This document shows, piece after piece, positions 53,625 to 62,574 of a stretch of DNA of 64,000 nt. The notes below the pieces were generated by a model. That model was not told the origin of the DNA, did no database searches, and worked only from the letters and a program-made list of their open reading frames with translations. The stretch spans positions 62,001 to 126,000 of the forward strand of contig JAWKUN010000007.1 of assembly GCA_041398565.1 (NCBI GenBank), given 5' to 3'. The position numbers and the translations under genes were made by a program. Numbering within the stretch: the stretch's first letter is position 1; the number at the start of each line of letters is the position of its first letter. Origin of the DNA: DATGPD01 sp041398565 (GTDB taxonomy: Bacteria > Planctomycetota > UBA1135 > UBA2386).

Positions 53625-56600
53625 ATGACCGCTATGCACACCCCGCGCCGCATCGGACTCCCGTTTCTCCTCGCCGGCCTCGCGGCGCCCACCGTCGCCC
53701 AGCAGCCGGACCTGCAAGTGACGATCACCACTGCGTCCGATCCGGTCCGCACCCTGACCCCGCTGACGGTGATCGGCCGGGTGTCGAATGCCGGTGGCAG
53801 CGCCGCCCCGGCCACGCTCACCGCCGTCTACTTCTCGCTCGACGCGACCATCACCGCCGACGACCCGCTGCTGGCCGTGTTCACCACGCCACCCCTGGCG
53901 AGCGGCGCCGATGCCCCGTTCCGACTCGACATGCGGGTGCCCGCCGACCTGCCGTGGGGGCAAGGACGGCTAGCCGTCGTTGCCGATCACCATGACCTGG
54001 TCGACGAGGCCAACGAGACCAACAACATCGCCTTGCGCACCGTGCGGAGCGAGCCGTCGATCGACGGCGACGCGGACTTCCAGAATCTCGGCGAGATCGT
54101 GACCGCGGCCGGCGACGTGAACGGCGACGGCTACGACGACATCGTGGCCAGCCGCGACAACGGGGTCCTGGTGATCTCCGGCCTCGATCGCAGCCGGCTG
54201 TTCACGATCCCCGGCGGCAACCCGGTTGCCATCGCCGGTGGTGGCGACATCGATGGGGACGGACGCGACGACATCGTCGTCACCGAGGGCAACGGCAACG
54301 TCCGGCTGATCGCGCTGGCGTCGGCCGGCGAGCAGACACTGACCGGCGATCCCGCCGCCGGCTTCGGCCGCAGCCTGGCGTTCGCCGGCGACGTCGATGC
54401 CGACGGCTACGACGACGTGATCGTCGGCTCGCCGCTTGCCGACGTCAGCGCCAACAACGCCGGTCGCGTCCAGGTGTACTCCGGTCGCGATGGCCATCTG
54501 ATCCGCACCATCGACGGACTCCGCCCGTCCGAGCAGTTCGGCACCTCGGTCGACGGTGCCGGCGACGTCGACGGCGACGGCTTCGACGACGTGATCGCCG
54601 GCGCTCCCGCCGCCGGCGCCGGCCGCGCCCGCGTCTATTCGGTTCGCACCGGGCGCTTGCTGCACGAGTTGCGCGGAGAGAACGCCGGCGACGGTTTCGG
54701 CGACACCGTGGTCGGACTCGGGGACAGCAATGGCGACGGCGTGGGCGACCTGCTGGTGTCGGCGCCGAGCGACGGGCTGGTCAAGGTGTTCTCCGGCGCC
54801 GATGGCAGCGAGCTGCTGCGCCTGGCGAACGCCGGCAACCCCGTCACCGCAGCCGGCGACGTGAACGGCGACCGTATCCCCGACTTCACCAGCCACACCG
54901 AGGTGTTCTCCGGTCGCGATGGCCGGCAGCTCGCGAGCTTCCCGCAGCATCCCCACGTAGTCGGCGTCGGTGACCTGAACCAGGACGGCTTCGACGACCT
55001 CGCGGCCGCCGACCCGTTGTTCGACGGCACGGGTCGCGACATCGGCCGAGTCATCCCGCTCTACGATCCGCTCCGCAGCCTGCAGCGCGACCGCACCTTC
55101 TCCGGCGCGGCGACCGACGACCGTGCCGGCCACGCGCTCGCCCACGTCGGTGACATCGATGCCGACGGCATCGACGACCTGCTGATGGGCGTGCCGTTCG
55201 ACGACCAGCGTGGCCCGGACGCCGGCTGCGCCAAAGTGCTGTCGGGTGCGACCGGGGCCACCATCTTCACCTTCTTCGGCGACGCCCCTGGCGACGAGTT
55301 CGGCTGGTCGGTGGCGGCGGCCCCCGGCGTCAGCGGGCGCGCGCCGCTCGACTTCGTGGTCGGCAGCCGCAGCGGCGGCTACGTGCGCGTCTTTCACGGC
55401 GACGACGGCCGCATCGCCACCACCTTCCGCGGCAGCGCGGCCCACGGCTACGGGATCTGCGTTGCCGGGGTCGGTGACGCCGACAACGACGGCCGCGGCG
55501 ACGTGGCGATCGGCGCACCGACCTTCGACCCGGGCACCGGCCCCACCGGCATGGTGGAGGTGCGCTCGGGGCGCACCGGCGCCGTGCTGCGCACCTTCCG
55601 CCTGCCCGACGATCAGGTCGGCGCCGAGTTCGGTTTCGCGGTGGCGGGTGTGGTCCGCGGCGGCCGCTCCAGGGTGCTGATCGGCGCCCCCCGATACGAC
55701 CGCAACGGCCTGGTCGACTGCGGCGTGTGGACGATCTACGACAGCAACTCGGGGATGCTGACCGACAGCGAGTTCGGCCAAACCGACCGGGGGCGGCTCG
55801 GCCAGGCGTTGTGCAGGGTGCCAGACCTGGACGGGGACGGCATCGACGACTTCCTGGCCGGCGAGCCGGGCTGGCCGGATGCCACGACCGCCGCGGGGCG
55901 CGCGCTGCTGGTGCGTAGTTCGCCGGCGAACGCGCCGTTGGTGGTGACCGGCGACGCCGGCCAAGCGCTCGGCACCGCCGTGTGTGTCGCCGGCGACGTC
56001 GATGGCGATGGCACCGCCGACTTCGCCGCCGGCGGCTTCGGCACCGTACGCGTCGTGTCGGGCCACACCGGTCGGCTGCTGCGGCGCCTCGACGACGCCA
56101 CGCCTGGCGAGTTCGGCAGCAGCCTCGCCGGCGGCGCCCACCTCGACCACGACCGTCGCGCCGACCTGTGGATCGGTACCCCGTTCGGCCGCGCCGCCCA
56201 GGCCGGCATCGTCAGCGCGTACGTGTCACCAGCCGGAGCGGATCCCGGCATCATCACTCGCTTCGGCCGCGGCTGTCCGGGTTCGCAGGGACGCCTGCCT
56301 CGCGCCGACATGCTCGGCCTGCCGCAGATCGGCAGCGAGGTGGCGTGGGTGCTGGGCGCGGCGCGCGCCAACACCGCCGCGGCGGTCGACGTCGGCGTGG
56401 CGAGTTGGGAACTGCCGCTCGACTTCCTCGGCGCGATCGGCTGCGTGCACCACGCGCAGCCGATCCTGCGCCTGTGGGGCACGACCGACAACAGCGGCCG
56501 GCTGAGCTGGCGCCTGCAGGTGCCGGCCAACACCGACCTCGTCGGCTTCTCGCTGTTCCTGCAGTGGCTGGTGGTCGATCCCGGCGTGAACCCGGCAGGC

Positions 56601-56654
56601 GTGGTGACCACCAACGGCATCGTCTACACCCACGGCCGGCCGCAGCCGCAGTGA
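53625..56654 (+). CDS. secreted CARDB plus FG-GAP propeller protein
   Basis: 1009 residues; ATG at 53625 or 53634. The signal peptide includes IGLPFLLAGLAAPTVAQQ. A CARDB-like domain follows (LQVTITTASDP, GRVSNAGGSAAPATLTAVYF, DEANETNNIAL). Then comes a long series of FG-GAP/integrin-like repeats with calcium loops such as GDVNGDGYDDIVAS, GDIDGDGRDDIVVT, GDVDADGYDDVIVGS, GDVDGDGFDDVIAG and GDADNDGRGDVAIG. After the propeller lies a C-terminal region of about 120 residues starting RFGRGCPGSQG, with FLQWLVVDPG and TTNGIVYTHG near the end. Probably a large surface adhesin-like protein requiring calcium. Confidence 0.9.
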   Translation: MTAMHTPRRIGLPFLLAGLAAPTVAQQPDLQVTITTASDPVRTLTPLTVIGRVSNAGGSAAPATLTAVYFSLDATITADDPLLAVFTTPPLASGADAPFRLDMRVPADLPWGQGRLAVVADHHDLVDEANETNNIALRTVRSEPSIDGDADFQNLGEIVTAAGDVNGDGYDDIVASRDNGVLVISGLDRSRLFTIPGGNPVAIAGGGDIDGDGRDDIVVTEGNGNVRLIALASAGEQTLTGDPAAGFGRSLAFAGDVDADGYDDVIVGSPLADVSANNAGRVQVYSGRDGHLIRTIDGLRPSEQFGTSVDGAGDVDGDGFDDVIAGAPAAGAGRARVYSVRTGRLLHELRGENAGDGFGDTVVGLGDSNGDGVGDLLVSAPSDGLVKVFSGADGSELLRLANAGNPVTAAGDVNGDRIPDFTSHTEVFSGRDGRQLASFPQHPHVVGVGDLNQDGFDDLAAADPLFDGTGRDIGRVIPLYDPLRSLQRDRTFSGAATDDRAGHALAHVGDIDADGIDDLLMGVPFDDQRGPDAGCAKVLSGATGATIFTFFGDAPGDEFGWSVAAAPGVSGRAPLDFVVGSRSGGYVRVFHGDDGRIATTFRGSAAHGYGICVAGVGDADNDGRGDVAIGAPTFDPGTGPTGMVEVRSGRTGAVLRTFRLPDDQVGAEFGFAVAGVVRGGRSRVLIGAPRYDRNGLVDCGVWTIYDSNSGMLTDSEFGQTDRGRLGQALCRVPDLDGDGIDDFLAGEPGWPDATTAAGRALLVRSSPANAPLVVTGDAGQALGTAVCVAGDVDGDGTADFAAGGFGTVRVVSGHTGRLLRRLDDATPGEFGSSLAGGAHLDHDRRADLWIGTPFGRAAQAGIVSAYVSPAGADPGIITRFGRGCPGSQGRLPRADMLGLPQIGSEVAWVLGAARANTAAAVDVGVASWELPLDFLGAIGCVHHAQPILRLWGTTDNSGRLSWRLQVPANTDLVGFSLFLQWLVVDPGVNPAGVVTTNGIVYTHGRPQPQ

Positions 56655-56658
56655 CGGC

Positions 56659-57130
56659 TCAGTCGGTCGCCGATGCGATGCGCAAGCACACCGGCCGGCG
56701 CATGCCGACACCGAACGCGCGGTCGCGAATGACCTGCCCCTTGGTGCGGCAGTAGGACAGTCCGAACAGGCGCAGCACCAAGACCGAGCCCAGCGCGCGC
56801 TCGATCAGCCGCACCCGCACCGACGCACCCGCTTGTTGAACGGGTTGGTCATCGCCAGCGGCTCGACCGCGTCGCCGAGGTGCAGGTCGGCCTGCTCGAG
56901 CAAGCGCGTGAAGATGCCCAGGCGGCGGAAGCGCTGGTCGATCTTCGCCGAGTGCAACCACGCCTGGCGAGGCCCGAGCAGGGTGCGCAGACCGATCGGT
57001 TCGTCGTCGAAGTGGCCGCGCGCGAACCAGCCGCCGCCCGCGAACGGGCCGTCGACGAAGGCCGCGCACGCCAGGCTTTCGGGCGGCGGCGCGCGCGGCC
57101 ACGGGCGCCCTGCGTCACCACTTCGACCCC
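56659..57130 (-). pseudogene. decayed GNAT-type acetyltransferase remnant
   Basis: On the minus strand one frame without start codon encodes ESLACAAFVDGPFAGGG, GHFDDEPIGLRTLLG, then AWLHSAKIDQRFRRLGIF and TRLLEQADLHLG, followed by MTNPFNK. This order (an R/Q-X-X-G/A-like loop, then an F/PNxxS-like end) is that of GNAT N-acetyltransferases. The frame stops near 56830, while a neighbouring frame continues with protein-like IERALGSVLVLRLFGL to 56659. At least one frameshift and loss of the 5' end are needed to explain it. Confidence 0.45.
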
Positions 57131-57301
57131 GAGCGGCGGCTCGGCACCGTGCGCCTCGACTGAGAGCCGAGTGGTGCCCCGTTCCCAGCCGGCGGAACCC
57201 CGAACGGCTGCGACCGCGCCGCGCGGTGCCTTGGGGAGTTCGATCGGAGCGCCGACGTCAAGCGCGCGCCCCCGGCACCGGCATCCGGCTCCCTTCGAAA
57301 C

Positions 57302-58072
57302 ATGCGCACCTGGCTCTCCGTGGTCGCCCTCGCGGCGATCGCCCCCGTTCCCGTCGCCCACGCGCCGCGCGTCGCCACGGCCGTTCCGATCCTGCTGCCG
57401 GCGGGGACAACGACGCCAACCGAGTTGACGATCGCGTGCACGACGCAGGGCGGCGAAGCCTTGCCCACCGCGTGCGTGCGCCTCGCTCCGGACCTGTGGC
57501 TGGCGACGCCGACCTGCCGACCGGGCGCGACCTTGCTCTGGAGCATCGAGGTCGCGACTCCGGGCGCGGGCGAACCGACCCGCAAGACGCTGCGCGGTGA
57601 GCTGCCGTGGGTAACGGTGCAGCACCCGCGCGGCCTCGGACCCATGCCGCAGCTCAGCGCCATCGACCTGCGGCAGGCGCCCGAGCTGGCGCCGCCCCGA
57701 CCTGGCCTGCCGACCGCGACCGAGGTCGTCACCTACGTGTTCCGGGAGCCCGCGTGCGTGGCTGGCAGCGTCGACTTCGTCGAGAGCTGGACGCACTGGC
57801 TCGGCGGCTCCGGTCCGAACGCGAACGCCCTGCAGCCGGTCGGCGACGGGCGCTGGATCGGCCAGGGCACGTGCATGGCGGGCGACACCGAGCTGCTCGC
57901 GGCCCTGCGCCTGCACCTGCGCGACGGGCGCTGGGTCGACGCGAAGGGCGACCCGTGCGCCACCGCGGACCAGGCCGCGCGCAGGGACGAGCCCTCGGCG
58001 TACGCGCGCCAGTTCCAGGCGTTGCAGCGCGACCGCGCGCCGGTGCACGTCGTGGCCCGCGTACCGCTCTGA
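57302..58072 (+). CDS. hypothetical secreted protein
   Basis: 256 residues with a signal peptide (MRTWLSVVALAAIAPVPVAHA). The mature part is beta-rich, with TELTIACTTQGGEALPTACVRL, ATLLWSIEVATPG, TEVVTYVFREPACVAGS and VDFVESWTHWLGGSGPNANAL. Four to five cysteines may form disulfides. No family recognised, no catalytic motif visible. It lies in the decayed region but appears intact, from ATG to stop with normal composition. Confidence 0.65.
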   Translation: MRTWLSVVALAAIAPVPVAHAPRVATAVPILLPAGTTTPTELTIACTTQGGEALPTACVRLAPDLWLATPTCRPGATLLWSIEVATPGAGEPTRKTLRGELPWVTVQHPRGLGPMPQLSAIDLRQAPELAPPRPGLPTATEVVTYVFREPACVAGSVDFVESWTHWLGGSGPNANALQPVGDGRWIGQGTCMAGDTELLAALRLHLRDGRWVDAKGDPCATADQAARRDEPSAYARQFQALQRDRAPVHVVARVPL

Positions 58073-58103
58073 GCACGACGCCTCGAGCGCGCGTACGACC
58101 GGC

Positions 58104-58544
58104 TCACCCGGCCCCGTACATCAGCCGTTCCAACTCGGCCACCTCGGCCGCGCCGGGCACGCCGTCGTCGGCGCCGTAGCCGAACACCGCGCGCGCCGAC
58201 CGCGCTCCGAAGCGATCGTCGAGCAGTTCGAAGTGGTCGAGGGTCGCCTGCGCCGGGTGCGCGAGCCCCGCCGCGTGGCACAGCCACAGCATCTCGCTCT
58301 GCAGGGTCAAGAGGTAGTTGGCGAGGCGCGCCGCCTTGTGTGTCGGGTCGAGGCCGCGCACCAGCCACTTGTTCTACGTCGCCATGCCGGTCGGGCAGTG
58401 GCCGGTGTGGCAGCGCTGCCCCTGGATGCAGTCGATCGCCAGCATCGCCTCGCGCGCCACGCCGATCATGTCGCAGCCGAGCGCGCTGGCGAACAGCGCC
58501 TGGTGCGGGAAGCCGAGCTTGCCCGAGCGAAGAACACGACGCGC
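58104..58544 (-). pseudogene. glutamate synthase (FMN domain) remnant with nonsense and frameshift mutations
   Basis: The minus strand encodes the C-terminal end of a GOGAT-type protein: SGKLGFPHQALFASALG, then GVAREAMLAIDCIQ, GQRCHTGHCPTGMAT, NKWLVRGLDPTHKAARLANYL and a helical tail ending LMYGAG. A TAG at 58374-58376 interrupts between GMAT and NKW, where family members have Gln (CAG), so a single base change fits. Near 58528 one base is missing, so the upstream RVVFFA segment is out of frame. The 5' two thirds are gone, replaced by IS91 copy 3. The cysteine-rich motif of the [3Fe-4S] cluster region is recognisable (CIQ...CHTGHC). Confidence 0.85.
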
Positions 58545-58981
58545 CGCACCCCACCGAACAAGGCTCGGCCCAAGCCCCGACACCGCTACCTGTGGGCCGA
58601 CCTCCTACGCCGCACCTACCTCGTCGACGCACTGACCTGCCGACTGCAAGGGCCGACGACGCCTGCTCGCCTTCATCACCGAACGCGAGTCCGTCGTCAG
58701 GATCCTTCGCCACCTCGGCCTACCGACCGAGCCGCCGGTCGTGGCGCCCCCCAGACCGCCCCCGACCTTGGCGCTGCCGTTCCCGTAGCTCCCACTCCCG
58801 AAACGCCAGCCACTCCGGGTCGCCTGGCTCTACGTACCCATCGCCGCCACGACCATGCTCACCGCGTAGAGCACCCGCCCGTTCAACCCGTGGGACCGAG
58901 CACGGTGCAAGCCGCGCCCGTAAACAACCCTGGCCCCACCAGGACCAAACCCGAGGGACGCAGCTTGCTCTTCCTATCCCG
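58545..58981 (+). mobile_element. IS91-family element, 3' remnant, copy 3
   Basis: Begins in the stretch matching copy 1 from about 47465 (gaacaaggctcggcccaag) and runs to the same terminus cttcctatcccg, ending at 58981. The transposase tail is frameshifted by a two-base loss at the CPTC codons, so the zinc-like cysteine pair is destroyed. Directly after the terminus comes caag, a tetranucleotide known as an IS91 insertion target. The left edge overlaps a few bases of uncertain origin (58541-58556) shared with the glutamate synthase remnant. Confidence 0.85.
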
Positions 58982-59556
58982 CAAGGCGCGGATCGCGAGC
59001 TACGAGCACCTCCTCGCCAGCGCGCGCGAGGGGCCGGAGGCCGTCGTCGAATTCGTGATCCCGTGCTCGACGCGTCTCGGCGACCGCGCGGTGCGGCTCG
59101 CCGCGGTGCGCAAGGCCTACGGCGACAAGGTCGTGCTCGCCGGCCTCGACCTCGAGCTGCGGCCGGGCGACCGCCTGGGCATCGTCGGTCACAACGGCGC
59201 CGGCAAGACCACCCTGCTGCGCATCTGCGCCGGTGCTCTGGCCCCCGACTCTGGCACGGCGGTGATCGGACCGACGGTGCGGTTCGCGCAGATCGATCAG
59301 ACGCGTAGCGACCTGCACGACGACAAGACCGTGATCGAGGAGCTCGGCCGCGTCGGCGACCACGTCACCATCGACGGTCGGCCGACGCGGGTGGAGACCT
59401 TCCTCGAGCAGTTCAGCTTCACCGGCGCGCGCAAGCACACCCTGGTCGTCTCGCTCTCCGTCCGCCCCCCACGCGATCACGGCGCAGCGCGCCGAAGTGG
59501 CGGCGCGGCTCGAGGCGCAGCTCGCGCGCTGGATCGAGCTGGAAGAGCGCGCGTAG
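58982..59556 (+). pseudogene. Uup-type ABC-F ATPase remnant
   Basis: Begins mid-gene at the element terminus with RIASYEHLL, the linker of ABC-F proteins. It continues into the second ATPase domain: VRKAYGDKVVLAGLDLEL, Walker A IVGHNGAGKTTLLR (about 59194), FAQIDQTRSDL, and VTIDGRPTRVETFLEQFSF. At SLS, where the SGGE signature should continue, the sequence jumps to HAITAQRAEVAARLEAQL and RWIELEERA, the extreme C-terminus of Uup-like proteins, in another frame. So the first ATPase domain was lost at the element and about 200 residues of the second were deleted. ABC-F proteins act on ribosomes. Confidence 0.8.
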
Positions 59557-59592
59557 GCGCGGGAGCGGTCGTCGGCAGCTCCAGGCCCGTGC

Positions 59593-61887
59593 CTACCGCG
59601 CCTGCGACGCGCGCAGCGCTGCCTCGGTGAGGCGCAACGTCACCTCGTCGCCGGCCTCGCCGATCGTGACCTCCTGCGTCGACTCGCCGCGGATCGGCGT
59701 CGCGATGCGCATGCCGCTCGCCGTGGCGATGGCCTGGAGGCCGATCGTCCAGCGCCCCGGCGTCGGCAGGGTCAGCACGCCGCCGTCGGCGCCCGCGGGG
59801 AACTCGTCCGCGTGGACGAAGAGCGCGTCCAAGCTGCGGGTCTGGCCCGAGGTGGAGCGGTTCGCGCCGGCGAGGAAATAGGCGACGGGCGCCGCCCCGG
59901 TGGGGGTGGCGGACACCCCGAGGCGCAGGTCGGGGTGACCCGCGGCGTAGTCGCCGACGATGCGCACGCGCAGGGGGATGCCGGGCAGCAGGCGCACGGT
60001 CTGCTCGTCCCCGGTGACGGTGAAGGCCTGGCTCCGGAAGCCCGGCGCGCCGGCGATCCACGTCGTGCCGGGGCGCGCGAGGAGCGTGACGCCGTCGCCG
60101 CCGTGTTCGCGCAGCCGGATCCGGTCCGCCTGGTCGTCGGGCTCGTCGGCGCGGACGACCGCGTCGGCGAGGGCGCGTCCGGCGCTGTCCTCGACCAGCA
60201 CCCGCACGCGGTGCAGCGCGGCCGGCAGCGCGACGGCCTGCAGGCGCGGGTCGGCGGTGGCCTCCCCGGCGCGGACGATCACGTCGGGCACGCGCAGCCA
60301 GGGCCGGCCGACCCCGCGCAGGGTGAACTCGACCACGTAGGTGCCCGCGGCGAGGCTCGCGACGGCGAACGCCCCGGTCTCGCCGTCGAGGCGGGCGTCG
60401 CGCGGGCGCCGGCTGTCCGCGTCGCCGGCGCGGATGCCGATCAGCTCGCGGTCCGCCGGCTCCACCGCCAGCGATCCGGTGATCGACCCCGCGTGCCGCA
60501 GCCGCAGGCGCAAGCCGCTCGCGCCGTACGAGGTCTCGACCCCGCCGTCGGCGAGGTAGCCGTCCTTCCGGGCGCTCACCGCGAACTCGGCGTCGGCGGC
60601 GGCGGCGAGGTGGATGGCGAAGGCGCCCGCATCGTCGGACCGGGCGTCGAGGGCGACGCCCGTCCTGGCCTGCCCACCGCCGGCGAAGCGGTTGATGCGG
60701 CTGACGTCGATACGCGCGCCGGCGACGGGTGCGTCCGCCTCGTCGACGACGACGCCGGCGAGAGCGACGGTGCGCTCGACCTCGAGCACGACGTCGCCGA
60801 CGTGCGTGATCCCCGCGGGCAGCGCATGCTCGAGCTTCAGCGTACCGATGGCCTCGGGCCGGGTCCGCTGCGCGAAGGTCACGCGGCGGACGCGGCCGTC
60901 CGGGCCGCCGGCGGCGAACCACAGGCGCAGCTCGCCGTCCGCGTCGGTGGTGTCGGTCGTGCCCGTCGAGCTCGTCCCCGCCGACTCGCCGACCTGGATG
61001 GTCTCGCTCAGGTCGATCGTGATCGGCGCGTCGCGGAGCGGTGCCCGCACGGCGTCGACGAGGCGCACGACGACGCAGGCTGCGGTCGCGTCCTCGCGCA
61101 GCGTGGTCTCGACGCGCTGCCCGTCGACGGTCGGCCCGAGGACGCGCGCCGGGGCGAAGCTGGCGTGCAGCCCGTTGGCCCGCGGGATGAGCGCGAAAGC
61201 GGAGTGCAGGGGCACGAACGCGAACTCGGCGGCGCCGCCCTGCGCGGTGACGCCCACGCCGTTGCGGCGCGGGGCGTCGGCCAGGGTCTCCGCCGGTCCC
61301 AGCGGTCGCAGCTCCAGGTGGATCGGGGTGCCGCCGACCGGTTGGCCGTCGCCGCCGAGCAGACGGACGGCGATCACCCCGCAGGGCGGCAGGGTGAGGT
61401 CGAAGACCTCGCCGCGCGCGACGCTCGCCGCGGGCACGTCCGCGCGCAGGGCCTCGAGGCTCGGCAGCTCGAGGGCGATCGGGATCGCGGTCACGGCGTC
61501 GCCGCGCGCGGCGATCGGGAAGGTGGCGATGCCGTCGGCGCCGGTCGGCCGCACCTCGACCCGGCCGGCACCGAGGTCGGCTTTGACCGGCACCTCTTCG
61601 ACGGGCCGACCCGCGGCGTTGCGCACCCGCACCCGCAACCCGGGCAGGGCGTCGGTGTCGGGAGCGCGCTCGGGACCCGCGCCGGCCGGCACCGGGTCGC
61701 GCTGTGCCGCGGTCGCGTCGGACGCGCCGGTGCGGGGCGACACCGATGCCGGCGCGTCCGACGTGCCGGTCGGCGTCGGCGCAGGGACGGCGACCCCGAC
61801 GGGGGCGGAGCCCGCGTCGAGGAACCAGAGCAGACCCGCGACGACGGCGAGGGCGAGCACGACGGCGGCGGCGCGCATGGCCCGCAT
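59593..61887 (-). CDS. membrane-anchored or secreted carboxypeptidase-regulatory repeat protein
   Basis: 764 residues; ATG at 61887 or 61878. The N-terminal hydrophobic helix (AAAVVLALAVVAGLLWFLDAG) may anchor it, followed by a Pro/Ala/Thr-rich linker. Many beta-sandwich units follow, recognisable by LRVRVRNAAGRPVEEVPVKA, VIAVRLLGGDGQPVGGTPIHL, LAGVVVDEADAPVAGARIDV, VRVLVEDSAGRALADAVVRA and by DGETGAFAVASLAAGTYVVEF, the typical G.Y ending. It looks like the exterior half of the 49911-52625 fusion but has no sigma factor. Very high GC, like its neighbours. No catalytic residues seen. Function unknown; perhaps a stalk or sensor. Confidence 0.8.
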   Translation of the reverse strand: MRAMRAAAVVLALAVVAGLLWFLDAGSAPVGVAVPAPTPTGTSDAPASVSPRTGASDATAAQRDPVPAGAGPERAPDTDALPGLRVRVRNAAGRPVEEVPVKADLGAGRVEVRPTGADGIATFPIAARGDAVTAIPIALELPSLEALRADVPAASVARGEVFDLTLPPCGVIAVRLLGGDGQPVGGTPIHLELRPLGPAETLADAPRRNGVGVTAQGGAAEFAFVPLHSAFALIPRANGLHASFAPARVLGPTVDGQRVETTLREDATAACVVVRLVDAVRAPLRDAPITIDLSETIQVGESAGTSSTGTTDTTDADGELRLWFAAGGPDGRVRRVTFAQRTRPEAIGTLKLEHALPAGITHVGDVVLEVERTVALAGVVVDEADAPVAGARIDVSRINRFAGGGQARTGVALDARSDDAGAFAIHLAAAADAEFAVSARKDGYLADGGVETSYGASGLRLRLRHAGSITGSLAVEPADRELIGIRAGDADSRRPRDARLDGETGAFAVASLAAGTYVVEFTLRGVGRPWLRVPDVIVRAGEATADPRLQAVALPAALHRVRVLVEDSAGRALADAVVRADEPDDQADRIRLREHGGDGVTLLARPGTTWIAGAPGFRSQAFTVTGDEQTVRLLPGIPLRVRIVGDYAAGHPDLRLGVSATPTGAAPVAYFLAGANRSTSGQTRSLDALFVHADEFPAGADGGVLTLPTPGRWTIGLQAIATASGMRIATPIRGESTQEVTIGEAGDEVTLRLTEAALRASQAR

Positions 61888-61938
61888 TGTGCGTGTGCAG
61901 CGGGCGACGCGAGCGGGGAATGTTGCCGAAGGCGCGCG

Positions 61939-62363
61939 CTACGGCACGCGGTAGTCGACGCCCACCGGCTTGCGCGAAGAGTCGTTTGCCGTCGACTTGA
62001 GGATGCGCAGGCGCGGGGTGTGACCTTCCTCGTCCTCCAGATAGAGATGGAAGACGTTGTCGAACGTCGTCAGGTAGTACGCGTGGTCGAAGTCGCCCCG
62101 GCCCTTCGCGGCCCCCGGCGGCGCGAGGTCGACGAAGAACGAGGTGACGCCCTTGTAGGCCAGCAGGTCGATCAACGTCGGGGTGAGGAAGCGCTCCTCG
62201 CGGATCAGCGGGAAGCGATCGCCGAGGCGGTGGATGTTGTCGAAGGCCAACCGGGTCACCGGTGCCCCGGGTCCGCCGCTGTGACCGCCGTCGACGACGC
62301 GGATGATGTCGCAGCAGAACTTGCCCGCCGGGTTCGCCGAGACCACGTCGCGCTTGCCGTTCG
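61939..62363 (-). pseudogene. 3' fragment of an unknown gene truncated next to an IS66 scrap
   Basis: About 140 residues of clear protein character without start: GKRDVVSANPAGKFCCDII, RVVDGGHSG, TRLAFDNIHRLGDRFPLI, LTPTLIDLLAYKGVTSFFVDL, FDHAYYLTTFDNVFHLYL and PRLRILKSTANDS. The layout recalls the C-terminal half of a P-loop ATPase of the KaiC/RecA kind, but I cannot confirm this. Upstream of about 62363 it is replaced by IS66 transposase sequence on the other strand. Confidence 0.65.
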
Positions 62364-62530
62364 GGGCCGGGCTTCCTGCAAGCCGACGCGTACGCAGGCT
62401 ACGACCGCCTCTACCTTCCTCGGGGGCGCGGTTGAGGTCGGGTGCTGGGCGCACGCGCGCCGCAAGTTCATCGACATCGAGTCGCTCGATCCAGGCGTGG
62501 CGCGAATGGCTCCCGCCGAATTGGGGGCGT
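62363..62530 (+). mobile_element. IS66-family transposase scrap
   Basis: The plus strand encodes GFLQADAYAGYDRLY and, after a frame change, VEVGCWAHARRKFIDIESLDPG. These are the adjacent blocks around the last catalytic acidic residue of IS66 TnpC transposases. Only about 55 codons remain, and the frameshift lies between the blocks. No inverted repeats or other IS66 genes are present. Confidence 0.8.
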
Positions 62531-62574
62531 GTTGCCGATGTGCGGTCACGAGGCTTGGGCTTAGCGTGCGAGCC

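Noticed and set aside
59812..62574. Long open frame on the plus strand upstream of and in frame with the 62575 gene
   Set aside because: It is antisense to the carboxypeptidase-regulatory protein; only the part from 62575 has a signal peptide and protein-like composition.
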